This document shows, in pieces, positions 1-7,280 of a stretch of DNA of 32,382 bases. The stretch's first letter is position 1. The number at the start of each line of letters is the position of its first letter. This stretch comes from HGM04593 sp045612305 (lineage in GTDB: Bacteria; Bacteroidota; Bacteroidia; Bacteroidales; Bacteroidaceae). The position numbers and the translations under genes were made by a program. The notes under the pieces were generated by a model. The model made no database searches, was not told the origin of the DNA, and was given only the letters and a program-made list of their open reading frames with translations. The DNA lies in NCBI GenBank assembly GCA_045612305.1, contig JAZKYU010000043.1:1-32382 (forward strand), written 5' to 3'.

Positions 1-541
1 TGCAGCACCGTTAAAATAGCGATTTAGCGAGCGTAACGCAAGTATACTTGCAAGTTACAAAGCGAGCGCAAGCTATTTCGCGAAGACAAGATTACAGCGT
101 GTATCCGAGCATTTACAGGAAAAAGTGCGAGCATTGTGTGAGTGTGTAGTTATACGTGCGTAGCGCGGATAACTGAACGAGTTGCGCAGCACCTTGTAAA
201 TGCGAGAAAGAGACACGCGGCAAGTGACCGACGAACGAGTTATATTGCCCCTTATGGGCAATTCACGAGCAGGAGGAGGGAACGACTAATCTTACTCGCG
301 TGCTGCGCCTTTTGCTTCCTTTTCGTCTCACGAAAAGAAGGAGAAAAGAAATAAGTTTATTGAGAGAAAAACTCACGGGTCACCGAGGATTTTAAAGCAA
401 GACTATACAAACTCTTGCTGTGCGATTAAGTAAAGAGTTTCTCACGCTTTAAAGAGGGGATAAATATCAAGGAGTTTATTTTTTCTATAGATTAACCAAA
501 CTTCTTGCATATCCCATAGACTTTATTGGTAAGCCTGTTTT
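1..541. other. Non-coding stretch with small hairpins
   Basis: No credible gene lies in this stretch. It contains a perfect 14-bp palindrome at 38-51 nested inside a GTAAC/GTTAC inverted pair (33-37 and 54-58), a 7-bp hairpin at 244-262 (ATTGCCC, 5-nt loop, GGGCAAT), and an 8-bp hairpin at 319-337 (CTTTTCGT, CTC loop, ACGAAAAG) that extends past one mismatch to 315-341. The words GCGAGC and CGAG recur many times in the first 300 bases. It lies downstream of the PAP2 gene, but I see no clear intrinsic terminator for that gene. It may be an intergenic repeat or the decayed edge of an element that lies outside the window. Confidence 0.5.
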
Positions 542-1495
542 TTATCTGTCGGCTTGTTTTTTATAGATGTAGGCTGTGAGCGGGTATAGAGCTATGCCGC
601 TTGCAACACCTGCTATGCCGTCTATAAGGTAGTGTGCTTTAATATAGACTGTGGCGCAACATAGCAACACGTAGAAGGGGAGAAGCGTGAGTGCAAGCCC
701 CTTTTTTGCCCTGTAGGCTAGCAACATAAGTATGGTCGACATACCTATGTGTGAGCTTGGGAAGGCTGCTGTGGGGCGCTCGCCCGAAGCTTGTGCAGCG
801 TTCACGAGGTTAGTGAAAAACCACCCTTTCCCCTCTTGCGGTATAGCTATCTCGGGGTTAAGGTTGAACCAATTGCCTATCTCGGGGTACAGGCCGTTTG
901 CCGCGTTAGCCTCGCCTATAACGGGGAAATAAAATTGTGGCCCGGCAACAGGGAGAAAGATATATATAAAGTAGTATATGAAGAACGAGGCCATAATTAT
1001 GAAGGTGCAACGCTCGCTCTCCTGCTCTTTTTTGAAAAAGTACCAAAGGGTTACGGCCACAATCATGGGGTAGTAGGCCCAGTAGCCCATATTGAACGCC
1101 TCGCGCCACAAAGGGTGGCTGCACACCTGCTCGAAGAGTTGTGCAGGCTGGCAAGCAAAGAGGCTGTACTCTGCCGAGGCAAAAATGTGGTCGAGGTTGG
1201 GGAATATGCGGTTAAACTCAAAGGTGTCGGGGTACCAATAACCCAGCAGAGCCATCTGCCCCACAAGGCGCACCAGCCGTGTGGCGGGCGAGGGGTAGAG
1301 GGTGTACAAATATATTATAGCAAACGTGCCGAAGGCTATGAAAAACCTCTCCAGGAGCATCTCTTGTGGGTTGTTAAGCCTGTCGAAGAATATTATTATT
1401 AGCAGGGTGGTGAGCAGGTTGTAGAGAAGGTTTAGTTTCTCCACGGCAAGGAAGCTTCTCTGCTCCTCTTCGCGCTTTAAAAATTTTACAGCCAT
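542..1495 (-). CDS. PAP2-superfamily integral membrane protein (Aur1/Ipt1-like)
   Basis: A 317-residue polytopic membrane protein with about six hydrophobic segments, for example near residues 22-37, 50-67, 136-154, 164-182, 250-262 and 268-310. The PAP2 active-site signatures are visible: PSSHIGMS at 246-253 (His249) and KAHYLID at 286-292 (His288 and Asp292, the nucleophile/relay pair of the family). PAP2 enzymes act on phospho-lipid heads. The spacing and the AFPSSH form resemble the PAP2_3 (Aur1/Ipt1) subgroup, so a phosphotransfer or phosphatase step in lipid-head metabolism is plausible, but the substrate cannot be read from sequence. I chose the ATG at 1495 because it overlaps the end of the epimerase gene by 10 nt (ATGGCTGTAA), a typical translational-coupling arrangement. 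Longer starts would add an Arg/Lys-rich tail read out of frame from the epimerase gene. Confidence 0.8.
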   Translation of the reverse strand: MAVKFLKREEEQRSFLAVEKLNLLYNLLTTLLIIIFFDRLNNPQEMLLERFFIAFGTFAIIYLYTLYPSPATRLVRLVGQMALLGYWYPDTFEFNRIFPNLDHIFASAEYSLFACQPAQLFEQVCSHPLWREAFNMGYWAYYPMIVAVTLWYFFKKEQESERCTFIIMASFFIYYFIYIFLPVAGPQFYFPVIGEANAANGLYPEIGNWFNLNPEIAIPQEGKGWFFTNLVNAAQASGERPTAAFPSSHIGMSTILMLLAYRAKKGLALTLLPFYVLLCCATVYIKAHYLIDGIAGVASGIALYPLTAYIYKKQADR

Positions 1496-2499
1496 AGTTT
1501 TTGTTTGTACCATTCTATAGTTTCTTTTGTGCCTTTTTCCAAATCGTAGTCGGCGGTGAAGCCGAGCTCTTTTTCTATGGGGGTTGTGTCGCAAAGCCAG
1601 TTGCGTTGTTTCATAATCTTGTACTTGTCGCTGTTGAGGGTCGAGGGTTTGCCGGTGAGGCGAGCGATGTTCTCTGTTATCAGCGAGATGGTTTTAAGTA
1701 CCCACAGTGGTGCGGTTATGTGCAGCACTCTTTTTATGCCTAGGCTCTCTTGTATGTAATCGCTAAAACTGCGGCTGTTGTAGCCTTGTGGCTCGCTCAC
1801 AAAGTAGCTACGGTTGGTTATATCGCTCTCTGCGGCAAGGTACACGGCTTTTACAAGGTCTTTCACATAGATAAATGTGATGGTCTGCTTTTTATACCCC
1901 ACGGCAAAGTCTATATGTTTTTTTATGCTCACCGCCATTTGGTAGTAGTCGCGTTCGCGTGGGCCGTAAACACCTGTGGGGCGTAGTATTATGTAGGGAA
2001 TGTTGCAGTTCCTTATGTAGGCCTCGGCAAGTAGTTTGCTCTCTCCGTATGCGGTGTTGGGCTTTGCGGTGTCGCTCTCTTGTATAGGGGTGTGCGGCTC
2101 CTCTTCTCTTGCCGGCCCAAAGACTGAAAGAGAACTTAAGTACACAAGCTTTTTAGGCGTTGCACCGGTGGCTTTTAACGCCTCCACAAGGTTGCGCGTA
2201 CCGTCGAAGTTTATTCGCATAAACTCCTTTTTATCGATACATTTTGTAACGCCTGCTGCGTGTATCACATAGTCCCAAGAGCCGTGCTCGCGAGCAAAAG
2301 CCTCAACCTGTGTGGCTAGCTTGTCGCTGTCGCCCAGGTTTAGGTTTATGAGGTTTATTCTCTGGTCTTGCAGATATTGCAGGTTGCTGCTTTGGCGCAC
2401 GCTTGCCCACACTTCGTAGCCTAGTGCAAGCCCCTGCTCCACAATGAAGCTGCCTATGAAGCCGCTTGCACCTGTTACCAAAATCTTCTTTCCTGCCAT
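1486..2499 (-). CDS. NAD-dependent epimerase/dehydratase (extended SDR)
   Basis: A 337-residue extended short-chain dehydrogenase/reductase. The Rossmann dinucleotide motif TGASGFIG is at residues 9-16, the serine region YLSSLSVFG at 120-128, and the catalytic YGESK at 151-155 (Tyr151, Lys155). RPTGVYGP at 173-180 is the usual substrate-side motif. Members of this family change sugar nucleotides or oxidise/reduce 3-beta-hydroxysteroid-like and dihydroflavonol-like substrates; the substrate here is unknown. It is first in a two-gene unit and its end overlaps the PAP2 gene by 10 nt, so the two products probably work in one lipid or envelope pathway. The ATG at 2499 is preferred because a TTG-N19-TACCTTTG promoter lies just upstream. 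An in-frame ATG at 2538 would lie upstream of that promoter. Confidence 0.85.
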   Translation of the reverse strand: MAGKKILVTGASGFIGSFIVEQGLALGYEVWASVRQSSNLQYLQDQRINLINLNLGDSDKLATQVEAFAREHGSWDYVIHAAGVTKCIDKKEFMRINFDGTRNLVEALKATGATPKKLVYLSSLSVFGPAREEEPHTPIQESDTAKPNTAYGESKLLAEAYIRNCNIPYIILRPTGVYGPRERDYYQMAVSIKKHIDFAVGYKKQTITFIYVKDLVKAVYLAAESDITNRSYFVSEPQGYNSRSFSDYIQESLGIKRVLHITAPLWVLKTISLITENIARLTGKPSTLNSDKYKIMKQRNWLCDTTPIEKELGFTADYDLEKGTKETIEWYKQKLWL

Positions 2500-2516
2500 A
2501 TATGGTTGTTTTGCCA

Positions 2517-2546
2517 CAAAGGTACTCTTTTTTGGCAAAATAGCAA
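2517..2546 (-). promoter_or_regulatory. Bacteroidota-type promoter of the epimerase-PAP2 pair
   Basis: Read on the minus strand, TTG (2546-2544), a 19-nt spacer and TACCTTTG (2524-2517) match the phylum consensus (-33 TTTG, -7 TAnnTTTG). The start codon at 2499 lies 17 nt beyond the -7 box, so the leader should be only about 10 nt. Confidence 0.6.
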
Positions 2547-2548
2547 CC

Positions 2549-2576
2549 TTGCGGCAGGCTTGTGTGGGTACTTTTG
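2549..2576 (+). promoter_or_regulatory. Bacteroidota-type promoter of the small gene at 2609
   Basis: TTG (2549-2551), a 17-nt spacer and TACTTTTG (2569-2576) fit the TAnnTTTG consensus with slightly short spacing. It lies back to back with the divergent epimerase promoter, so the two start sites are only some tens of bases apart. Confidence 0.5.
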
Positions 2577-2608
2577 CGCGGTATTTGTTTTACATATGTT
2601 TTTTAGTT

Positions 2609-2956
2609 ATGGTGGAAAGGTTAAAATCGCTTCTGTCGCTTTTTGGTGCGTCGGGCTACAGGTACAAGTTTTCTCTCTTTGTGTTCGATAATATTCACGG
2701 GGTAGAAGATGCTTTCCCCGACGAAGGGGCGGTTTTTCTTTTTGCTCGCAGGTTTTTCAATGCCTTGCGTCTCTGTTTCGACTATAAGTTACTCTATTGT
2801 GGCGCTACGCGCGACCTTTCGGCTCTGTCGGTGGGCAACTTGGCAGGTAAAAACCCTGGCCTGCGCGATGCAAACTGCATAGGTGTACTCTACGAGGCCG
2901 ATGCCGATGTGCGTGCCCGTGTGCTTGCCGATGTTTCGAAGCGTAATTTTAAATAG
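2609..2956 (+). CDS. Small hypothetical protein, possible degenerate GIY-YIG fold
   Basis: A 115-residue soluble protein that I cannot assign with confidence. From residue 40 it reads GAVFLFARRFF, then YKLLYCGATRDLSAL at 59-73, then DANCIGVLYEADADVRARV at 87-105. The order of a beta strand (GAVFLF), a second strand ending in YCG followed by xTxxL, and a later strand resembles the GIY-YIG nuclease core (GVYxF ... YVGxTxxL). However, the usual catalytic Arg and Glu are not evident, so it would be degenerate. The ATG at 2609 is chosen because it lies about 32 nt after a TACTTTTG box; upstream in-frame ATGs fall inside the epimerase gene. It ends 94 nt before RNase R, which has its own promoter. 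Confidence 0.55.
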   Translation: MVERLKSLLSLFGASGYRYKFSLFVFDNIHGVEDAFPDEGAVFLFARRFFNALRLCFDYKLLYCGATRDLSALSVGNLAGKNPGLRDANCIGVLYEADADVRARVLADVSKRNFK

Positions 2957-2993
2957 TTTGCAGCAGCGCTCCTCACCTTTTCCCTTTTGTTGC

Positions 2994-3023
2994 TTGTAAT
3001 CTCTTTTTTTATTCGTAATTTAG
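2994..3023 (+). promoter_or_regulatory. Promoter of the RNase R gene
   Basis: TTG (2994-2996), a 19-nt spacer and TAATTTAG (3016-3023) match the phylum consensus at all but one informative position of the -7 box. The ATG at 3051 is 27 nt downstream. Confidence 0.5.
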
Positions 3024-3050
3024 CGCATCGCATATTTTAAACGTATAATT

Positions 3051-5201
3051 ATGGCAAAAAAAGGTGGAAAAGGGCGCATGAACAAGCAGGTGCTTGTGGA
3101 TATGTTGGTTGAATTGTTCAATCGTCGCGACGGCGAGCAGGTGAGTACAAAGGAGATTTTTAAGGAACTTGGGCTTACATCCTCGTCGGCACGAACACTT
3201 TGCGTGACTATCCTCGACGACCTTGTTTTCGACGGATATCTTGTGGAGCCTGTTTTCCGTCGCTATCAGCTTGCCAACAGCAGCTCTTCGATGATAGGTA
3301 CCTTCCAGCGCAACAACAACGGTTACAACCTCTTTTTCCCCGAAGACGAGAGCGAGCCTGTGATAGTGTCGGAACGTAACTCGGGGCATGCGCTCACCGA
3401 CGATTATGTGCGTGTGTCGCTTTTTGCCCGCCGTCGTGGGCGTGGTCGCGAAGGCGAGGTTGTGGAGGTGCTCAAGCGTGCTCACGACACCTTTGTGGGC
3501 GAGTTGAGAGTAGAAAAACACTACGCCTTTTTGCTCACCGAGAGCCGCGTTATGCCGTGCGATATATTTATACCCAAAGACCTTCTCAAAGGCGGCAAGA
3601 ACGGTGATAAAGCTATAGTGAAGATGCTCGAGTGGCCGCTCGAGAGCAAAAACCCTGTGGGAAAGGTTGTGGATATTTTGGGCAAAGCGGGCGAGAACAA
3701 CGCCGAGATGAACGCCATACTTGCCGAGTATGGCTTGCCCTATACATATCCTGCTGCTGTGGAGGAGGCTGCTGAGAAACTACCCGTGGGCATAACCCCC
3801 GAGGAAATAGCACAGCGCGAGGATTTTCGTTCTGTCACCACCTTCACCATCGACCCCGACGACGCAAAAGACTTCGACGACGCCCTCTCCATACACCCCC
3901 TCGCCGACGGCTTGTGGGAGATAGGTGTTCACATAGCCGACGTGTCGCACTATGTTACCGAGGGTAGCATCATAGACAAAGAGGCCTACAAGCGTGCAAC
4001 ATCAATCTACCTTGTAGACCGCACCATACCTATGCTCCCCGAGCGACTCTGCAACTTCTTGTGCTCCTTGCGCCCCAACGAAGAAAAACTCGCCTACTCG
4101 GTTATCTTCACTATGAACGACAAGGCCGAGGTTAAGAACTTCCGCATAGCACGCACTGTCATAAAGAGCGACCGCCGCTTCTGCTACGACGAGGTGCAAG
4201 ACATTATAAAACGTGGCGAGGGAGAGTACTACACCGAGATAAACACGCTTAACACCCTTGCGCAGACTATGCGCGCCAAGAGGTTTGCGGCAGGAGCTAT
4301 AGACTTTCATCAGGCCGAGGTGCACTTTCGTCTCGATGAGGCGGGCAAGCCCCTTTCGGTATACTTCAGCGAGAGCAACGAGTCGCATCAACTTATAGAG
4401 GAGTTTATGTTGCTGGCCAACCGCACGGTGGCCGAAAAGATAGGGCGCAAGGTGCCGGGCAACACCCCAAAAACCTTCGTCTACCGCATACACGACCAAC
4501 CCGACCCCGAAAAACTAGCTATGCTATCGAAGTTTGTCAGCAAGCTTGGTTACAAGATGCGCAGCGGCTCGGGGCGCACAACATCGGCTACAGCTATGAA
4601 CAATTTGCTCAAGGAGGTGCACGGCACAAAGGAGCAGAACGTGATAGAGCAAATATCTGTGCGCACAATGCAGAAGGCCCGTTACTCTACCGAGAATATA
4701 GGTCACTATGGCCTTGCCTTCCGTTACTACACACACTTTACATCGCCCATACGTCGCTACCCCGACCTTCTTGTGCACCGTCTGCTCACCCGCTATCTGT
4801 TGCAGGGTGCGCGTTCGGCAAGCCTGCCCAAGTACGAAGATTTTTGCGACCACTGTTCGGGGCAAGAGCAGGTAGCTGCAAACGCCGAGCGTGCAAGCAT
4901 CAAGTACAAGCAGGTGGAGTTTATGAGCGAGCACATAGGCGAGGAGTACGACGCGGTTATAAGCGGTGTCACCGAGTGGGGCTTCTATGCCGAGATAAAC
5001 GAGAACAAGTGCGAGGGTATGGTGCCCATACGCACTCTGCAAGACGATTATTACGAGTTTGACGACGCTAACTACTCTCTCGTGGGGCGTCGCAAGCATA
5101 AGCGCTACACTATAGGTGACGGGGTGCGCATACGCATAACGCGTGCCAACCTCGACCGCAAGCAGCTCGACTTTGAACTTATAGAACACTACGGCGGCTG
5201 A
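3051..5201 (+). CDS. rnr: Ribonuclease R (RNB-family 3'-5' exoribonuclease)
   Basis: A 716-residue RNase II/R family enzyme that degrades structured RNA processively from the 3' end in the cytoplasm. Domain order: an N-terminal winged-helix region (about 10-75), cold-shock/OB domains (about 80-235), the RNB catalytic domain starting at TIDPDDAKDFDDA (266-278), and a C-terminal S1 RNA-binding domain (about 635-712). The four metal-binding aspartates of the family fit D268, D274, D276 and D277, spaced +0/+6/+8/+9 as in E. coli RNase R. The length and the winged helix favour RNase R over RNase II. The start is fixed by the promoter upstream and the MAKKGGKGR basic N-terminus. The next gene, the response regulator, has its own promoter 54 nt downstream, so rnr is probably monocistronic. 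Confidence 0.95.
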   Translation: MAKKGGKGRMNKQVLVDMLVELFNRRDGEQVSTKEIFKELGLTSSSARTLCVTILDDLVFDGYLVEPVFRRYQLANSSSSMIGTFQRNNNGYNLFFPEDESEPVIVSERNSGHALTDDYVRVSLFARRRGRGREGEVVEVLKRAHDTFVGELRVEKHYAFLLTESRVMPCDIFIPKDLLKGGKNGDKAIVKMLEWPLESKNPVGKVVDILGKAGENNAEMNAILAEYGLPYTYPAAVEEAAEKLPVGITPEEIAQREDFRSVTTFTIDPDDAKDFDDALSIHPLADGLWEIGVHIADVSHYVTEGSIIDKEAYKRATSIYLVDRTIPMLPERLCNFLCSLRPNEEKLAYSVIFTMNDKAEVKNFRIARTVIKSDRRFCYDEVQDIIKRGEGEYYTEINTLNTLAQTMRAKRFAAGAIDFHQAEVHFRLDEAGKPLSVYFSESNESHQLIEEFMLLANRTVAEKIGRKVPGNTPKTFVYRIHDQPDPEKLAMLSKFVSKLGYKMRSGSGRTTSATAMNNLLKEVHGTKEQNVIEQISVRTMQKARYSTENIGHYGLAFRYYTHFTSPIRRYPDLLVHRLLTRYLLQGARSASLPKYEDFCDHCSGQEQVAANAERASIKYKQVEFMSEHIGEEYDAVISGVTEWGFYAEINENKCEGMVPIRTLQDDYYEFDDANYSLVGRRKHKRYTIGDGVRIRITRANLDRKQLDFELIEHYGG

Positions 5202-5202
5202 T

Positions 5203-5241
5203 AATTTCAATTTCTTTTCAAAAACACCCCTCATCTTTGCA
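5203..5241 (+). promoter_or_regulatory. Promoter of the two-component operon, with a shared operator-like element
   Basis: AATTTCAATTTCTTTTCA (5203-5220), then 12 nt, then ATCTTTGCA (5233-5241). The -7 box is CATCTTTG (5232-5239), and the 18-mer covers the -33 region and upstream. The same 18-mer, same 12-nt gap and same 9-mer occur at 8506-8544 before the PepSY-like gene. Inside the 18-mer, TTTC starts at 5205, 5211 and 5216; the first and third are 11 bp apart, the usual pitch of OmpR-family half-sites. The start codon at 5256 gives a leader of only about 10 nt. Confidence 0.6.
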
Positions 5242-5255
5242 AAAAACGTACAGCT

Positions 5256-5933
5256 ATGAAACTTCTTATAATTGAAGACGACTCTTCTTTGAGTGAGATT
5301 ATGTCGCGCGCTTTGTGTGCCGAGGGGTATGTTGTGGAGAGCGCAAAAACCTTCTTCGAGGCGGGTGATAAACTTGCCGGCTACAGCTACGACTGTATTT
5401 TGCTCGATATTATGCTGCCCGACGGTAACGGGCTCAAACTCCTCGAGCAGATAAAGGCTGCCGACAAGGGCGACAGGGTTATTATAATATCGGCTCGCGA
5501 CTCCATCGACGACAAGGTTGCCGGGCTCGACCTTGGTGCCGACGACTATCTTGCCAAGCCCTTCTATATGGCCGAACTTTCGGCACGAATAAAAAGTGTG
5601 CTACGTCGTGGCAGCGGTGCTGTCACACAGCAGATGTCGGCAGGTAACATTGTGCTTAACTTGCAGAGCCGCACGGTTGCGGTTTCGGGCAACAGCGTGC
5701 AGTTACTGAAAAAAGAGTTCGATATTTTGCTCTATTTTATGCAGCGTCCGGGGCACATAGTGGACAAGGCTGTGCTTGCCGAAACAGTGTGGGGCGACCA
5801 CATCGATGCTGTCGATAACTTTCAATTTATATATGCGCAGATAAAAAACCTGCGCAAAAAACTCTCCGAGGCGGGCGCCTCTTTCAACGTGAAGGCGGTA
5901 TACGGTTTCGGGTATAAATTTGCCGAGGTATGA
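5256..5933 (+). CDS. OmpR/PhoB-family response regulator
   Basis: A 225-residue two-component response regulator. The receiver domain (1-115) has the acidic pair D8/D9, phospho-acceptor D51 in LLDIMLPDG, the switch Ser77 and conserved Lys99 in LAKPF. The C-terminal winged-helix DNA-binding domain (about 130-224) ends with the typical VYGFGYKF strand. It is the first gene of a two-gene operon; its stop overlaps the kinase start by 4 nt (ATGA). The likely effect is phosphorylation-controlled transcription. The promoter block shared with the PepSY-like gene at 8628 suggests that this regulator controls both itself and that gene, but this is inference. Confidence 0.95.
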   Translation: MKLLIIEDDSSLSEIMSRALCAEGYVVESAKTFFEAGDKLAGYSYDCILLDIMLPDGNGLKLLEQIKAADKGDRVIIISARDSIDDKVAGLDLGADDYLAKPFYMAELSARIKSVLRRGSGAVTQQMSAGNIVLNLQSRTVAVSGNSVQLLKKEFDILLYFMQRPGHIVDKAVLAETVWGDHIDAVDNFQFIYAQIKNLRKKLSEAGASFNVKAVYGFGYKFAEV

Positions 5934-7192
5934 AGCTTATATACAACATAATAGGGCGTATGGCCGTGGCTCTTTTGCCCATACTTGCCTTGTGGTCGGT
6001 GGTTTTTTACTTTGTTATGGTCGAAGAGATTAACGATGAGACCGACGACAGCCTTGAGGGTTATGCCGAACTTATAATACGCCGCACGCTTGCAGGTGTG
6101 GAGCTCCCCTCGGTGAGCGACGGTAGCAACAACACCTACACCATAGAGCCTCTGCCGGGTGTGGCTGTGCAGCCCTCTATGGTCTACAGCGACTCACTTG
6201 TCTACATACACGAAAAGCGTGAAACAGAGCCGGCTCGCGTGCTCACAGCTCACTTTCTCGACAAAGAGGGGCTGGGTTATCGTCTTGTGGTTACTATGCC
6301 CACGTTTGAACGCGAAGACCTGCTCTCGGCTATTTTGTGGCACATAATTGCGCTCTATGTGGCGGTGGTGCTCACCGTGTTTCTTGCCACCTTCTTGGTG
6401 TTCAAGCGCAGCTTGCGCCCCCTTTACAGGTTGCTTGCGTGGCTCGACAAATATATCCCCGGCAAGGGGCTTGGCGGCTTCCCGCAGACACCCTCGGTGG
6501 TGGAGTTTGAAAAACTTATGCACAGTGCAAGGAGTACTATAGCCCGTGCCGAAGGTTATTTCGAGCAACAGAAAGAATTTCTTGGCAACGCCTCGCACGA
6601 GCTTCAAACCCCGCTCGCAGTGCTTGGTAACCGCATAGAGTGGTTGCTCAACAGCACCACCTTGAGCGAGGAGCAGGCTGTGGAGCTCTACAAGATGCAG
6701 CAGTCACTGCGCTCCCTTGTGCGTCTCAACCGCACCCTTTTGCTCCTCTCTAAGATAGAAAACGGGCAGTTCCCCGCAACCTCGCAGGTGGATATTGCGG
6801 CCCTTGTGCAGGAAAATACCGAGGCTTTGGGCGAGATTTATGCCGACAGCGGGGTTGCTTGTTCTGTGTGCTTGCAAGGTGCTTGTGTAGTGGTTATGAA
6901 CGAGGAGCTTGCGCGTGTGCTTGTTTCCAACCTTGTGAAAAACGCCTTCCTTCACACCCCGGCTGAGGGTTGTGTAGAGTGCCTTGTAGGTGGTAAAAGG
7001 TTGGTTGTGTCTAATCGCGGCACCGCCCCTCTCGACAAAGAGCACATCTTCGACCGTTTCTACAAAGCGGGCAAGAGTGGTAGCACGGGGCTTGGCCTTG
7101 CGCTTGTGGGCGCTGTGGCTCGCTATTATGGCTACAAGGTCAACTACTCTTTTGCCGAAGGGCGCCACCGCTTCGAGGTGCTTTTTGGTTAG
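5930..7192 (+). CDS. Sensor histidine kinase
   Basis: A 420-residue membrane sensor kinase. Transmembrane helices lie at about 11-31 and 135-157, enclosing a periplasmic sensor loop of about 100 residues with no domain that I recognise. A short HAMP-like linker follows (158-210). The HisKA box ASHELQTPLAVL (221-232) carries phospho-acceptor His223. The HATPase domain shows the N box (NLVKNAFLH, 334-342), a reduced D box (VVSNRGTAP, 359-367, with Asn where many kinases have Asp), the F box IFDRFYKA and the G box GSTGLGLALV (384-393). The start codon overlaps the regulator stop (ATGA), so the pair is certainly cognate. The operon ends at the strong terminator at 7219. Confidence 0.95.
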   Translation: MKLIYNIIGRMAVALLPILALWSVVFYFVMVEEINDETDDSLEGYAELIIRRTLAGVELPSVSDGSNNTYTIEPLPGVAVQPSMVYSDSLVYIHEKRETEPARVLTAHFLDKEGLGYRLVVTMPTFEREDLLSAILWHIIALYVAVVLTVFLATFLVFKRSLRPLYRLLAWLDKYIPGKGLGGFPQTPSVVEFEKLMHSARSTIARAEGYFEQQKEFLGNASHELQTPLAVLGNRIEWLLNSTTLSEEQAVELYKMQQSLRSLVRLNRTLLLLSKIENGQFPATSQVDIAALVQENTEALGEIYADSGVACSVCLQGACVVVMNEELARVLVSNLVKNAFLHTPAEGCVECLVGGKRLVVSNRGTAPLDKEHIFDRFYKAGKSGSTGLGLALVGAVARYYGYKVNYSFAEGRHRFEVLFG

Positions 7193-7218
7193 ATATTTTC
7201 TTTTTTCTATAAAATATG

Positions 7219-7265
7219 CACTCACCCCTCCTTGCTTTTATGCTAAGGAGGGGTGAGTGGTTTTT
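7219..7265. terminator. Strong intrinsic terminator between convergent genes
   Basis: A perfect 15-bp stem, CACTCACCCCTCCTT (7219-7233) and AAGGAGGGGTGAGTG (7245-7259), with an 11-nt loop and TTTTT at 7261-7265 on the plus strand. It ends the two-component operon. On the minus strand it is followed by an A/T-rich tract and probably also serves the FISUMP gene that ends at 7281. Confidence 0.9.
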
Positions 7266-7280
7266 AGGGTTGCATAAATA

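Noticed and set aside
142..354. 70-codon plus-strand ORF and the overlapping minus-strand ORF at 73-261
   Set aside because: Arg/Ser/Cys-rich sequence of low complexity, no promoter or recognisable domain, and they overlap each other on opposite strands within hairpin-rich DNA.
791..1402. 203-codon ORF antisense to the PAP2 gene
   Set aside because: A shadow of a real gene: the minus strand encodes a clear PAP2 protein with His249, His288 and Asp292.
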